Source: Paracoccus solventivorans
GTDB taxonomy: Bacteria; Pseudomonadota; Alphaproteobacteria; Rhodobacterales; Rhodobacteraceae
DNA length: 64,000 nucleotides
NCBI RefSeq assembly: GCF_900142875.1
Contig: NZ_FRCK01000005.1
Coordinates: 124,001 to 188,000 of the forward strand
Direction: 5' to 3'
How positions within the stretch are numbered: position 1 is the stretch's first letter; every line of letters begins with the position of its first letter. Below the pieces are notes generated by a model. The model did no database searches and was not told the origin of the DNA. It saw nothing but the letters and a program-made list of their open reading frames with translations. This document shows positions 1 through 9,362 of this stretch, piece after piece. The translations under genes were made by a program, and so were the position numbers.

Positions 1-415
1 GGTCGGTCACAGGCATCCTCGGGGCGGTCACGCGGAACGGGCGCGCGAGGCCAGCATAACGCGCCCCCCTCGCACCGCCAGAGATTTCGCACGGGCGCTG
101 CGCAAGCCGAAACCGCCGGGCGGCGCATATTGAACGACCTGTCTTTTCAGGCAATTGACGCCACCTGCGCCCCAGCCTAACGTCGCAGGCAATAAACCGC
201 CGGTCCGACAGGGACGGACGGGGAATGCGGCCACGCGGGCTTCATTCCCCGTCTTCCATTGACGCAATACGGACCAGACGCAGCGGCGGAAAACCGCCGG
301 CGGGAACGGCGCAACCCCCTTGCACGCAAAGGTCATTCCGCCGCCGGGCGCGGGCGCTGACAAGATGTCGCCGCCATGCTACAGCGCGGGCGCGTTCAGC
401 CGAAAAGGAAAAGAC
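1..415. other. Intergenic region upstream of the ialB-like gene
   Basis: I see no convincing gene here; the open frames lack a recognisable domain and look like GC-driven shadows. A possible sigma70-like promoter on the plus strand is TTGACG (155-160) and TAACGT (178-183) with 17 bp between them, but it lies about 230 bp upstream of the next start codon, so the assignment is weak. The region is slightly richer in AT around 120-190 than the flanking coding sequence. Confidence 0.4.
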
Positions 416-1186
416 ATGGCTCGCACAACCTCTGCCGTTCTGGCGGCCCTGATCGCCATGGCGCCCGTCGCGGGCGCCTTTGCGCAATCCGAGACCCAGC
501 CCGAAACCCCGCCCGCGGCCGCAACCGAGACCCAAGCCGAGACCGCCCCGGAGGCTGCGCCCGAGGCCGCCGAGACCGCGCCGGCGGCAGCGGCCGAAAC
601 CGGGGACGCCGCTCCGGCCGAGGCTGCGCCCGCCGAAGCCGCCGCCCCGGCAGCGCCCGCCGGCGAGCAGGCCCAGCAGCCCGCGGGCGACCAGATCGTC
701 GCCAGCTACTACAATCGCGAAACCCACGGCGACTGGCAGCTGCGCTGCCTGCGCACCCCCGACGGCAACGACCCGTGCGAGCTGTATCAGCTGCTGCGCG
801 ACGACAACCAGGGGCCGGTGGCCGAGATCTCGGTGATCCCGTTCGAGGGCCAGGCCGCGGCGATCATGAACTTCGTGGCGCCGCTGGAAACCGACCTGGA
901 AATGGGCCTCGGGCTCAAGATCGACACCGGCGAAAACCGCCGCTACCCGTTCCTGGTCTGCGCGCCGATCGGCTGCGTCGCGCGCATCGGCATGTCGGAG
1001 GCGGAGCTGGGCGCGCTCAAGCGCGGCAACCAGGCGACGGTGACGCTGCTGCCCTTCGGCGGCGATCCCGAAAAGAACGCGGTGCACCTGCCGGTGTCGC
1101 TGAAGGGCTTCACCGCCGGGTTCGATGCGCTCAAGAGCCAGCCGCAGGGCGACGGCCCGCAAGAGGACGCCGCCCCGGCCGAGTGA
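416..1186 (+). CDS. ialB: Invasion-associated locus B (IalB) family exported protein
   Basis: This 256-residue protein starts at the ATG at 416, chosen because a purine-rich AAAAGGAAAAG stretch precedes it and the next residues form a signal peptide (basic MARTT, hydrophobic core, cleavage near AFAQS). Residues of about 25-85 are a low-complexity linker of Ala, Pro and Glu. The rest matches the IalB family: DWQLRC with a nearby NDPCELYQ cysteine, and a second pair in VCAPIGCVAR, suggesting disulfides in the periplasm. IalB was named in Bartonella for erythrocyte invasion, but in free-living alphaproteobacteria its role is unknown. It stands alone, followed by a bidirectional terminator. Confidence 0.8.
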   Translation: MARTTSAVLAALIAMAPVAGAFAQSETQPETPPAAATETQAETAPEAAPEAAETAPAAAAETGDAAPAEAAPAEAAAPAAPAGEQAQQPAGDQIVASYYNRETHGDWQLRCLRTPDGNDPCELYQLLRDDNQGPVAEISVIPFEGQAAAIMNFVAPLETDLEMGLGLKIDTGENRRYPFLVCAPIGCVARIGMSEAELGALKRGNQATVTLLPFGGDPEKNAVHLPVSLKGFTAGFDALKSQPQGDGPQEDAAPAE

Positions 1187-1205
1187 GCCTGGCCGCCGGA
1201 CACGA

Positions 1206-1231
1206 AAAGAGGCGCCCGCGGGCGCCTCTTT
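1206..1231. terminator. Bidirectional terminator between ialB and degP
   Basis: A perfect 12-base inverted repeat (AAAGAGGCGCCC, its complement after two bases) ends in a short T run on both strands. It lies in the 100-bp gap between two convergent genes, so it can serve both. Confidence 0.75.
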
Positions 1232-1289
1232 GCATTTCAACGGAAGGGTTCCGGGAACGGCGGCCCGCCGTGACGGGCCGCGCGCCGGA

Positions 1290-2999
1290 TCACTCCTCGG
1301 CGATGGACAGCGCCACGAAGCGCGGCTCGCCCTCGCGGCGCACCAGCACCAGCACCGACTGCCGCCCGGCTTCGCGCGCCTCGTCGATGCGGGCGCGCAG
1401 GTCGGCCAGCGTCGCCACCGGCTGCTGCCCGGCCTCGACGATCACATCGCCGACCCGCAGCCCCTTGGCCGAGGCGTCGCTGGTCGCGTCGATGTCCTGC
1501 ACCACCAGCCCGCGCGCGGTTTCCGGCAGCTGCAGCCGCGCCGCGAGTTCGGGCGTCATCGGCACTAGCGACATGCCCAGCAGCTCCGAGGACGCGCCCT
1601 CGGACGGCTGCTCGCCCTGCGGCGCACCGCTGCCGTCGGCATCCGCCAGCTCGCGCCGGCCCAGCGTCACCTGCAGCGTCACCGATTCGCCGCCGCGCAG
1701 CACGGTCACGTCCACCGCCTCGCCCACCGGGGCATCGGCCACGCGGCGCACCAGGTCGCGGGTGTCGGTCACCGGATTGCCCGCGAACGAGGTGATCACG
1801 TCGCCCGCCTGGATCCCGGCGTCAAGCGCCGGGCCCGCCGGCACATCGGTGACCATGGCGCCGGATTCGGCCTGCATCCCCAGCGATTCCGCGATCTCGG
1901 GGCTGAGGTCCTGGATCTTGACGCCCAGCCAGCCGCGGCGGGTCTCGCCGTATTTCTCCAGCTGGTCGACCACCCCCTTGACCACGTTCGAGGCCATGGA
2001 AAACCCGATCCCGATCGAGCCGCCGTTCGGCGACAGGATCGCGGTGTTCACCCCGATCACCTCGCCCTGCAGGTTGAACAGCGGCCCGCCAGAGTTGCCG
2101 CGGTTGATGGCGGCGTCGGTCTGGATGAAATCGTCGTAAGTCCCGGTGAGCGCACGGCTTTTCGCCGAGATGATCCCGGCCGAGGCCGAGAACCCCTGCC
2201 CCAGCGGGTTGCCGAGCGCCAGCACCCAGTCGCCGACCTGCGCAGTGTCGCTGTCGCCGAAGCGCACGAAGGGCAGCGGCTTGTCGACCTCGACCTTCAG
2301 CACCGCAAGGTCGGTCGAGGGGTCGGTGCCGACCAGCTTGGCGGGCAGGCGGGCGCCGGACTGGAACTCGATCTCGATCTCGTCGGCGCCCTCGATCACG
2401 TGGTTGTTGGTGACGATCAGCCCCTCGGCCGAGACGACGAAGCCCGACCCCAGCGCGTTCGAGCGCTGCTGCATCTGCGGCGCGCCGAAGCCGGGGTCGC
2501 CGAAGGGCGATTCGGGCCCCGGAAAGCCGGGGATGCCGAAGTCGCGGAACAGGTCCGAGAACGGGCTGCCCGGCGGGAACATCGGCCCGCCCCGCTGCTG
2601 CGTCACCGGCCGCGACACCACCGAGGTGGTGGTGATGTTGACCACCGCCGGGCTGACCTCGGCCACGATGCCCGAAAAGCTCTGCGGCATGATGGTGCCG
2701 ACCGCGGCCACATGGTCGCCCGCCGCCGTGGTGGCGTCGGGGGCCTGCGGCACCTCGCCGGTGTTGGCGGCGTCGGGGGAGGTGGTGGTCTCGGGGGTGC
2801 CGGGAGCGGCTTCCGAGCCGGCGGGGGGCAGCACCTGGGCCTGGACCTGCGACTCGCTGCCTTGCGGGGCGTCGGGCTGCGCCGGCGGCGGCGCCACCTG
2901 CCCCATCGCCGGGGCCAGCGCCAGCAGCAGCGCCGCGGCCGAGGCGGTCAGGCCCAGCCGGGCCGACCCGTGTCTGGTCGGAAGCGGAAGAAACCTCAT
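1290..2999 (-). CDS. degP: Do/DegP-family periplasmic serine endoprotease
   Basis: This 569-residue protein degrades or refolds damaged proteins in the periplasm. An N-terminal signal peptide (about residues 1-33) is followed by a Pro/Ala/Thr-rich linker to about residue 100, then the trypsin-like domain with the triad His200 (TNNHV), Asp230 (STDLAVL) and Ser303 (GNSGGPLF). Two PDZ domains follow, at about 375-460 and 480-565. The start at 2999 was chosen because the signal peptide begins there; the same frame stays open upstream only over the antisense of hflC. It lies downstream of hflKC on the same strand but behind a hairpin and its own likely promoter. All catalytic residues are present. 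Confidence 0.93.
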   Translation of the reverse strand: MRFLPLPTRHGSARLGLTASAAALLLALAPAMGQVAPPPAQPDAPQGSESQVQAQVLPPAGSEAAPGTPETTTSPDAANTGEVPQAPDATTAAGDHVAAVGTIMPQSFSGIVAEVSPAVVNITTTSVVSRPVTQQRGGPMFPPGSPFSDLFRDFGIPGFPGPESPFGDPGFGAPQMQQRSNALGSGFVVSAEGLIVTNNHVIEGADEIEIEFQSGARLPAKLVGTDPSTDLAVLKVEVDKPLPFVRFGDSDTAQVGDWVLALGNPLGQGFSASAGIISAKSRALTGTYDDFIQTDAAINRGNSGGPLFNLQGEVIGVNTAILSPNGGSIGIGFSMASNVVKGVVDQLEKYGETRRGWLGVKIQDLSPEIAESLGMQAESGAMVTDVPAGPALDAGIQAGDVITSFAGNPVTDTRDLVRRVADAPVGEAVDVTVLRGGESVTLQVTLGRRELADADGSGAPQGEQPSEGASSELLGMSLVPMTPELAARLQLPETARGLVVQDIDATSDASAKGLRVGDVIVEAGQQPVATLADLRARIDEAREAGRQSVLVLVRREGEPRFVALSIAEE

Positions 3000-3059
3000 G
3001 CGTGATCTCCATGACTGACCGGCACAGCTGTCCCCGGCCGGTTGCGGGATGCGTCCCCG

Positions 3060-3088
3060 ATATGGAAACAAGCGTTGCGGATTGGCAA
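3060..3088 (-). promoter_or_regulatory. Predicted promoter of degP
   Basis: On the minus strand TTGCCA (3088-3083) and CCATAT (3065-3060) are separated by 17 bp, about 60 bp before the degP start. CCATAT resembles the -10 of alphaproteobacterial heat-shock (RpoH) promoters, which would suit a stress protease, but the -35 is equally close to the sigma70 consensus. The interval lies inside an imperfect inverted repeat (GGAACAAG and CTTGTTTCC). Confidence 0.4.
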
Positions 3089-3134
3089 CTTGTTCCGGCG
3101 TCATTTCATCGTGATGCAAGACGCGGCTTGACAG

Positions 3135-3189
3135 TGCCCGCCGCACGGCGGGCAGCGGCGGGCGGGTTTCCCGGGGGAAACCGCCCGCC
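3135..3189 (-). terminator. Two GC-rich hairpins after hflC
   Basis: Hairpin one (3157-3189) pairs GGCGGGCG..GTTTCCC with its complement with one bulged base, beginning about 15 bp after the hflC stop. Hairpin two (3135-3154) pairs TGCCCGCC with GGCGGGCA over a four-base loop. Neither has a T run, so termination would be imperfect; they separate hflKC from degP. Confidence 0.5.
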
Positions 3190-3204
3190 GGACCGGCCGG
3201 CCGG

Positions 3205-4437
3205 TCAGTCCCCGGCCGCCGGGGTGGTGGTGGTCGGCGCGGTGTCGGCGGCCGCATCCGGCGCAGCCCCCGGCGCGGTTTCCGGCATGGTGGTGGCGGG
3301 CAGTTCGGGCGCCGCGGGTGCGGCGTCCTCGGCCGGGGCCGCGGCTTCGGGTGCAGCCTCGGGCGCGGCGGCCTCCGGCGTCGCCCCCGGTTCGGGGACC
3401 GGCGCGGGCGCGGTGGCGGCGGTCGCCGCTTCGGCCTCGGCGGCGGCGGCTGCGGCGGCGGCAGCGGCCTGCGCCGCGGCTTCCTGCGCGACCTCGTGCG
3501 ACGAGGGCGCGTCGGGCGGAACCGCCGCGGCAACCTCGGGCGGGACGGCGACCGGGCTGGTGCCGCCCTGCCCGCCGGTGCCCAGATAGCTGAAGAACTC
3601 GCCGTCCGGGCTTAGCACCACCGAGCTGTTGCCGGCCTGCAGCGCCCGCTCATAGGCGGTCATCGAGCGGGTGAAGGCGAAGAACTCGGGGTCGCGGCCG
3701 AAGGCGTCGGCGTAGATGGCGTTGCGCTGCGCGTCGGCCTCGCCCCGAATGATCTCGGCCTGGCGGCGCGCGTCCGAGGTCAGCTCGACCACGGTGCGGT
3801 CGGCGGTGGCGCGGACCCGCTGCGCGGCCTCGCCGCCGCGGGCGATCTCGTCGGCGGCCTCGCGTTCACGCTCGGCCCGCATCCGCGCATAGGTGGCGGC
3901 CAGGTTCTGTTCCGGCAGGTCGGTGCGGGTCAGCCGCACATCGATGATCTGGATGCCCAGCGAATCGGCCTCGGCCCGCGCGTTGTCGCGGATGCGGTTC
4001 ATCAGCGCGGTGCGGTCGTCCGACAGCACCGTGGTCGAGGGGACCGAGCCCAGCACCCCGCGGATGGCGTTGGTCATGATCCCGCCCAGCCGCTGCTGGG
4101 CGAAATCGATGCCGCCCTCGCCCACCGCGCGGCGGAAGGTCACCGCATCGGCGATCTGCCAGCGGGCGAAGGCGTCCACCACCAGCCGGCGGTCGTCCAG
4201 CGGCGTTACCTCCATCGGGTCGGTCTGCAACCCGAGGATGCGCGCGTCATAGCGCACCACGCGGTCGATCACCGGCAGCTTGAAGCCCAGCCCCGGTTCC
4301 TCGCGCACGTTCACCACCTCGCCAAAGCGCAGCACCAGCGCCTTTTCGCGGACATCGACGATATAGACCGAGGCCATCACCGCGATCGCGACGACGACCA
4401 GCAGCGGCAGGGCCATGATGGAAAGCATACGGCGCAT
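3205..4437 (-). CDS. hflC: HflC, SPFH-domain regulator of the FtsH protease
   Basis: HflC forms with HflK a membrane ring that surrounds and modulates the FtsH protease. The 410-residue protein has one N-terminal membrane segment (about residues 6-24), the SPFH/band 7 domain (REKALVLRFGEVV onward) and a Glu/Arg/Ala-rich coiled coil at about 185-250. The family usually ends near residue 300; here a tail of about 115 residues consisting mostly of Ala, Pro, Glu and Thr follows. The start codon overlaps the hflK stop (ATGA at 4437), so the two are translationally coupled. Confidence 0.93.
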   Translation of the reverse strand: MRRMLSIMALPLLVVVAIAVMASVYIVDVREKALVLRFGEVVNVREEPGLGFKLPVIDRVVRYDARILGLQTDPMEVTPLDDRRLVVDAFARWQIADAVTFRRAVGEGGIDFAQQRLGGIMTNAIRGVLGSVPSTTVLSDDRTALMNRIRDNARAEADSLGIQIIDVRLTRTDLPEQNLAATYARMRAEREREAADEIARGGEAAQRVRATADRTVVELTSDARRQAEIIRGEADAQRNAIYADAFGRDPEFFAFTRSMTAYERALQAGNSSVVLSPDGEFFSYLGTGGQGGTSPVAVPPEVAAAVPPDAPSSHEVAQEAAAQAAAAAAAAAAEAEAATAATAPAPVPEPGATPEAAAPEAAPEAAAPAEDAAPAAPELPATTMPETAPGAAPDAAADTAPTTTTPAAGD

Positions 4438-5684
4438 CAGTTGCCCCCCGGCTGAGTGGTGTTGCTGTTGGCGGGCGCGGCGGTTCGGGGCTGCAGCGGT
4501 GGCGTATTGCGCAGCTGGTCGAGCGGCAGATAGGGCACGACGCCCTGCCCGGCCTCGTTGTCGATCAGCACCTTGTCGACGCCGCCCAGCACTTTCTCCA
4601 TGGTTTCCAGATACATGCGGCGGCGGGTCACGTCCGGCGCCTTGACGTATTCGTCATAGACGGAATTGAAGCGCGCGGCCTCACCCTGGGCGCCGTTGAC
4701 GGCCTGGGCGCGGTAGGCCTCGGCCTGTTCGACCAGCGCCGCAGCCTCGCCTCGGGCGGCGGCCAGCACGCGGTTGGCGTAGGCGTCGGCCTCTTTTTCC
4801 AGCCGGTCGCGTTCCTGCTGGGCGGCCTGCACCTCGCGGAAGCTGTCGATCACCTCGCCCGGCGGGTCGGCGCGGCCAAGGTTGACGCGCAGCACGTTGA
4901 TGCCGGCCTGATAGCTGTCCAGCGTCGCCTGGATCGCCTGTTCCAGATCGACCTGGATCACGCCGCGGTCGCGGTTGAGGATCGGCGCCAGCTCGCTGCG
5001 GGCCACGATGTCGCGCATCGCGCTTTCGGCGACGGCGCGGATCGTGCCCTCGGGGTCGGCGAGGTTGAACAGATATTGTTCGGGGTTCGAGACGTTCCAC
5101 ACCACCTGATAGGTGATGTCGACGATGTTCTGGTCGCGGGTCAGCATCAGCCCGCTGTCCATCGGGTCGCGGCCGGTGCCAATGTCGATGGTGCGTTCGC
5201 GGGTCACGCCGACGATCTGCTTGGTGACGAAGGGCCAGGGCGCAAAGTTCAGACCGTCATCGCGCACCGCATAGGGACGGCCGAACAGCAGCTCGACCGA
5301 TTTCTCGGACGTGTCCACCTGATAGACGCTGGCAAATGCCCACAGCGCCACGGCGCCAAGCGCAAAGATCCCCCACTGCCCGCGGTTCATCCGCGGCAGT
5401 TCCGGGCGCGGACCGCGCGGGCCGCCGGGGCGGCGGGCGCCGCCGTCGCGGCCGCCCATCAGCACCCGCAGCCGTTCCTGGCCGCGGCGCATCATCTCTT
5501 CGATCTCGGGCACCTGGTCGGGGCGCCGTCCGCCACCCGGGGGCTGCTGCCCCTGCTGGCCGGGGCCGCCCTGGCCCCAGGGACGCGGCGTCTCTCCCCG
5601 GTCGGGGCCGGGGGTATGCGGGCGGGGGGGGCGGCCGTCGTCGTCTCCGCCGCTGCCGCCGCCCCAGGGTCCCTTTTGTGCCAT
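4437..5684 (-). CDS. hflK: HflK, SPFH-domain regulator of the FtsH protease
   Basis: Partner of HflC in the FtsH-regulating membrane complex. The 415-residue protein begins with a Gly/Pro/Asp-rich segment (MAQKGPWGGGSGGDDDG..), typical of HflK, then a single membrane helix at about 105-125 (WGIFALGAVALWAFASVYQV), the SPFH domain and a coiled coil with many Glu and Ala. I chose the ATG at 5684 because it begins the conserved Gly-rich N-terminus; the frame is open for 19 more codons without a better start. First gene of the hflK-hflC pair. Confidence 0.93.
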   Translation of the reverse strand: MAQKGPWGGGSGGDDDGRPPRPHTPGPDRGETPRPWGQGGPGQQGQQPPGGGRRPDQVPEIEEMMRRGQERLRVLMGGRDGGARRPGGPRGPRPELPRMNRGQWGIFALGAVALWAFASVYQVDTSEKSVELLFGRPYAVRDDGLNFAPWPFVTKQIVGVTRERTIDIGTGRDPMDSGLMLTRDQNIVDITYQVVWNVSNPEQYLFNLADPEGTIRAVAESAMRDIVARSELAPILNRDRGVIQVDLEQAIQATLDSYQAGINVLRVNLGRADPPGEVIDSFREVQAAQQERDRLEKEADAYANRVLAAARGEAAALVEQAEAYRAQAVNGAQGEAARFNSVYDEYVKAPDVTRRRMYLETMEKVLGGVDKVLIDNEAGQGVVPYLPLDQLRNTPPLQPRTAAPANSNTTQPGGN

Positions 5685-5799
5685 CCATCTGCCTTTCGTC
5701 TGAGTCTGTGTCCTAACTAAGGCCAAAGCCGGGCAGGACAAGGGTTTGCGGGTGCGCTTCCTACGGTCTGGTGCGCCGCCGGTCCGGGTTGTCCGTCGT

Positions 5800-7179
5800 T
5801 CAGAGCGTTGCGCCGCCGGCGCGGCGCACCGGCTGGCGCATGGTCACCAGCTCTTCGGCGAGCGTGGGATGCACGGCGATCGTGGCGTCGAACTGTTCCT
5901 TGGTGGCGCCCATGCCGAACGCCACCGCGGCCAGCTGGATCATCTCGCCCGCCTCGGGGGCGAAGATATGGCAGCCCAGCACCCGGCGGCTGTCGCAATC
6001 CACCACCAGCTTCATCATCGCCCGGATGTCCGAGCCCGCGAACAGCGAGCGCATGGGCCGGAACCGCGCCTGATAGACCTCGATCGGGCCGCGGGCGGCG
6101 GCCTCGTCCTCGGTCAGGCCGATGGTGGCCAGCTCGTGCGGGCGGACATAGACGGCGCTGGCCACCAGATCATGGCAGACGCGGCGGGGCTGGCCGCCGA
6201 ACACGGTGTCGGCAAAGGAATGCCCCTCGCGGATCGCCACCGGGGTCAGGTTCACCCGGTCGGTCACGTCGCCCACCGCATAGATCGAGGGCACCGCGGT
6301 CTGCGACCACGCGTCCACCACGATCTGACCGCGCTTGCCCAGCTGCACGCCGGTGTTTTCCAGCCCCAGCCCGGCGGTATAGGGATTGCGGCCGGTGGCG
6401 AACATCACCGCGTCGTAGCTTTCCACCGCGCCGTCCTCATAGGTGACGCGGATCCCCTCGCCTTCCCGGTCCAGCCGCGCCGGGTTGGCGTTCAGCCGCA
6501 GGCTGATGCCGACATGTTCCAGCTGATGGGTGACCAGCTGGCGGCATTCCTCGTCAAAGCCGCGCAGCACCTTGTCGCCGCGATAGGCCAGCGTGGTGGC
6601 GGCGCCCAGGCCCTGCAGGATGGTGGCGTATTCGCAGGCGATGAAGCCGCCGCCGACCACCAGCACCCGGCCCGGCACCCGCTCCATGGTGAACAGGTCG
6701 TCCGAGATCATCCCCAGCTCCTCGCCGGGGATGCCGGGCAGGCTGGGGCGGCCGCCGACCGCAATCAGGATGTGCTTCGCGGTGAATTGCCGCCCGTCGG
6801 CCAGCGCCACCGTGTGGTGGTCGACCAGATGCGCGCGGGCGTGGTGGATGTCGACCTCGGCCGAGCGCAGCCCGTCGGTATAGATCGCTTCCAGCCGCGA
6901 CAACTCGTCATGCAGCTTGGCGCGGAACGCCGGCCAGTCGAAGCTGCCGGCATCGGCATCGGGCCAGCCATAGCCCCGCGCCTCGGCCGCCGCGACCGGG
7001 GCCTGCGAGGCAAAGATCATCAGCTTCTTCGGCACGCAGCCGCGGATCACGCAGGTGCCGCCCATGCGGCTTTCCTCGGCCAGCGCCACGCGGGCGCCGT
7101 GTTGGCTGGCCGCGATCCGCGCCGCGCGCACGCCGCCCGAGCCGCCGCCGATCACGAACAGGTCATAGTCGAAGCTCAT
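5800..7179 (-). CDS. gor: Glutathione-disulfide reductase
   Basis: This cytosolic flavoprotein of 459 residues reduces oxidised glutathione with NADPH. The FAD-binding motif GGGSGGVRAARIA is at about residues 11-23, and the redox-active disulfide is Cys43-Cys48 in GGTCVIRGCVPKK. An NADPH-binding GGGFIACEYA segment, the second FAD motif YAVGDVTDR and the C-terminal HPTLAEELV active-site histidine at the dimer interface are all present. The start overlaps the rpiA stop by four bases (ATGA), so it is translated after rpiA. That pairing links the pentose phosphate pathway with a NADPH-consuming redox enzyme. Confidence 0.94.
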   Translation of the reverse strand: MSFDYDLFVIGGGSGGVRAARIAASQHGARVALAEESRMGGTCVIRGCVPKKLMIFASQAPVAAAEARGYGWPDADAGSFDWPAFRAKLHDELSRLEAIYTDGLRSAEVDIHHARAHLVDHHTVALADGRQFTAKHILIAVGGRPSLPGIPGEELGMISDDLFTMERVPGRVLVVGGGFIACEYATILQGLGAATTLAYRGDKVLRGFDEECRQLVTHQLEHVGISLRLNANPARLDREGEGIRVTYEDGAVESYDAVMFATGRNPYTAGLGLENTGVQLGKRGQIVVDAWSQTAVPSIYAVGDVTDRVNLTPVAIREGHSFADTVFGGQPRRVCHDLVASAVYVRPHELATIGLTEDEAAARGPIEVYQARFRPMRSLFAGSDIRAMMKLVVDCDSRRVLGCHIFAPEAGEMIQLAAVAFGMGATKEQFDATIAVHPTLAEELVTMRQPVRRAGGATL

Positions 7180-7904
7180 TCCGCCACCTGCGCCGCCGTC
7201 ATCTCGATCACGCGTCCGTCGGGGCTGCCGATCAGCGCCAGGTCGCACATCCCCAGGAACAGCCCGTGTTCCACCACGCCGGGAATCGCCGACAGCCCCG
7301 CCGCCAGCGCCTCGCATTCCGGGATCGCCTCGAGCGAGAGGTCGAGGATCACGTTGCCCTCGTCGGTGCGGAACAGCTGGCCGTCGCGCTGGCGCAGCAG
7401 CATCGGGCGGCGGCTGAGTTCGAGCGAATCGAGCAGGCGCTGGATATGGGTGCGGGTGGTCTGCATCCCGAAGGGGATCACCTCGACCGGCAGGTGAAAG
7501 GCGCCCAGTTGCTCGACCACCTTGGTCGGGTCGGCCACCACCACCATCCGGTCCGAGGCCGCGGCGGTGATCTTTTCGCGCAGATGCGCGCCGCCGCCGC
7601 CCTTGATCAGGTTGAGGTCGGGGTCGATCTCGTCGGCGCCGTCGATGGTCAGGTCCAGCCAGCCGATCTCGTCCAGCTCCTCGATGCGAAGCCCGAGGCT
7701 TTCGGCCAGATCGCAGGTGGCGCGGCTGGTCGCGGCGCAGCGCAGCCGCAGCCCCTCGGCCCGCACCCGCTCGGCCAGGCGGTGGACCATGAAGACGGCG
7801 GTCGAGCCGGTGCCCAGCCCCAGCCGCATCCCATCCTGAACCAGGGCGATGGCGGCGCGGGCGGCGGCATCCTTGGCGGCCTCGGCCGGTGACAGGTCTG
7901 GCAT
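7176..7904 (-). CDS. rpiA: Ribose-5-phosphate isomerase A
   Basis: RpiA interconverts ribose 5-phosphate and ribulose 5-phosphate in the non-oxidative pentose phosphate pathway. The 242-residue product has the family motifs [15 protein letters not shown] and [12 protein letters not shown], which form the substrate site and carry the catalytic Asp and Lys. The ATG at 7904 was chosen because it directly precedes the conserved start; the upstream open frame consists of interspersed repeat. It is the first gene of rpiA-gor and is divergent from ispDF across 288 bp that hold a long repeat copy. Confidence 0.94.
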   Translation of the reverse strand: MPDLSPAEAAKDAAARAAIALVQDGMRLGLGTGSTAVFMVHRLAERVRAEGLRLRCAATSRATCDLAESLGLRIEELDEIGWLDLTIDGADEIDPDLNLIKGGGGAHLREKITAAASDRMVVVADPTKVVEQLGAFHLPVEVIPFGMQTTRTHIQRLLDSLELSRRPMLLRQRDGQLFRTDEGNVILDLSLEAIPECEALAAGLSAIPGVVEHGLFLGMCDLALIGSPDGRVIEMTAAQVAE

Positions 7905-8026
7905 CGCGGGCTCCTGCGGTTTCGGTTTCCGTTGCGGGATATAACGGGGATGGCCGGGGGATGCGAGGGGTGCGCGGCGGGAGTGCGGCCGGTGCGGGGG
8001 CCTTGCCCCCGGGCACTGCCGTGGTC

Positions 8027-8146
8027 TTCCTCGCTGAAAACAGTCCACCGGACCATCCGGCGGGAAAACAGCCTCGGGGATTGTTTTCTGATCCGCCTCC
8101 TATTCCGGGCGCTCGGAAGCCCGGATATTTTGGGCAAGATGAAAGA
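8027..8146 (+). repeat. Long interspersed repeat, copy 1
   Basis: About 120 bp, running from TTCCTCGCTGAAAAC to the core CCGGATATTTTGGGCAAGAT. The same sequence in inverse orientation occurs at 25193-25311, and shortened versions occur at 16122-16196 and 49199-49268. It contains the small palindrome GTCCACCGGAC. It lies between the divergent rpiA and ispDF genes, so it is probably within the 5' leader of ispDF. Confidence 0.75.
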
Positions 8147-8192
8147 GGTGGCCGCGATTGCGAGCCCCGGCGCCATGGCGTATCGGGTGCGG

Positions 8193-9362
8193 ATGGAAAC
8201 CGCCCCTGCCCCGTCCCGCGCCGATATCGCCATCCTAATCACCGCCGCCGGCCGGGGCGAGCGGATGGGCGGCGATCTGCCCAAGCAGTGGCAGGCGCTG
8301 GCGGGCCAGCCGGTGCTGGCGCGCAGCATCGCCGCATTCGACGGCTTCGGCCGGGTGGTGGTGACGGTGGCGCCGGCAGACATGGACCGCGCCATCGAAC
8401 TGCTGGGCGGGCGGGTGACGCTGGTCGCGGGCGGCGCGAGCCGTGCCGAAAGCGTGCGGGCGGGGCTCGAGGTTCTGGAAGGTTCCGGCATCACCCATGT
8501 GCTGATCCATGACGGCGCAAGGCCGCTGGTATCCGCCGCGGTGATCGAGGCGGTGGTCGCGGCGCTGGACTCCGGCGCGGTCGCGGCGGCGCCGGGGCTG
8601 GCGGTGACGGACGCGCTGTGGCGCGGCGCGGGCGGCGTGGTCACGGGCATCGCCGCGCGCGAGGGGCTGTTCCGGGCGCAGACCCCGCAGGGGTTCCAGC
8701 TGGCGGCGATCCTGGCCGCGCATCGAGAGGGCGGCGCGGACGCCGCCGACGATGTCGAGCTGATGCAGCGCCGCGGGGTTCCGGTGCGCATCACCCCGGG
8801 CGACGAGGACAACCTGAAACTCACCTGGCCCGGCGACATGGCGCGGGCCGAACGGATCCTGGCAGAACGGAGGGGCGGCATGGATGTGCGGCTGGGCAAC
8901 GGATATGATGTTCACGCCTTCGGGCCCGGGGATCGGGTGTTTCTGTGCGGGGTCGAGCTGCCGCACGACCGCGGTCTGGTCGGCCATTCCGACGCCGATG
9001 TGGGGATGCACGCGCTGACCGACGCCATCTATGGCGCGCTCGCGCAGGGCGACATCGGCCGGCATTTCCCGCCCTCGGACCCGCAGTGGAAGGGCGCGGC
9101 GAGCGAGATTTTCCTGCGCCACGCCGCCGATCTCGCGCGCGAGATGGGCTATGCCATCGGCAATGCCGACGTGACCCTGATCGCCGAGCGGCCCAAGATC
9201 GGCCCCCACGCAGGCGCGATGCAGGCGCGGCTGGCCGCGATCATGGGGATCGAGCCCGGGCGGGTCAGCGTCAAGGCCACCACATCAGAGCGGCTGGGCT
9301 TTGTCGGGCGCGAGGAAGGCATCGCCGCCATCGCCACCGCCACGCTGATCGGGGGACGCTGA
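8193..9362 (+). CDS. ispDF: Bifunctional IspDF, MEP isoprenoid pathway
   Basis: A fusion of 2-C-methyl-D-erythritol 4-phosphate cytidylyltransferase (IspD, about residues 10-225) and 2-C-methyl-D-erythritol 2,4-cyclodiphosphate synthase (IspF, from residue 230), 389 residues in all. IspD shows [19 protein letters not shown] and HDGARPLV; IspF shows [13 protein letters not shown], the metal-binding HSDADV and [13 protein letters not shown]. Such fusions are common in alphaproteobacteria. I chose the ATG at 8193 just before the IspD domain. ATGs at 8175 and 8139 are possible, and the longer open frame would only translate the repeat. The stop overlaps the pgpA start (TGATG). Confidence 0.93.
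   Translation: METAPAPSRADIAILITAAGRGERMGGDLPKQWQALAGQPVLARSIAAFDGFGRVVVTVAPADMDRAIELLGGRVTLVAGGASRAESVRAGLEVLEGSGITHVLIHDGARPLVSAAVIEAVVAALDSGAVAAAPGLAVTDALWRGAGGVVTGIAAREGLFRAQTPQGFQLAAILAAHREGGADAADDVELMQRRGVPVRITPGDEDNLKLTWPGDMARAERILAERRGGMDVRLGNGYDVHAFGPGDRVFLCGVELPHDRGLVGHSDADVGMHALTDAIYGALAQGDIGRHFPPSDPQWKGAASEIFLRHAADLAREMGYAIGNADVTLIAERPKIGPHAGAMQARLAAIMGIEPGRVSVKATTSERLGFVGREEGIAAIATATLIGGR

Noticed and set aside
1290..3533. An extended DegP start upstream of 2999
   Set aside because: The added part is Arg/Pro-rich antisense of the hflC tail and would hide the signal peptide.
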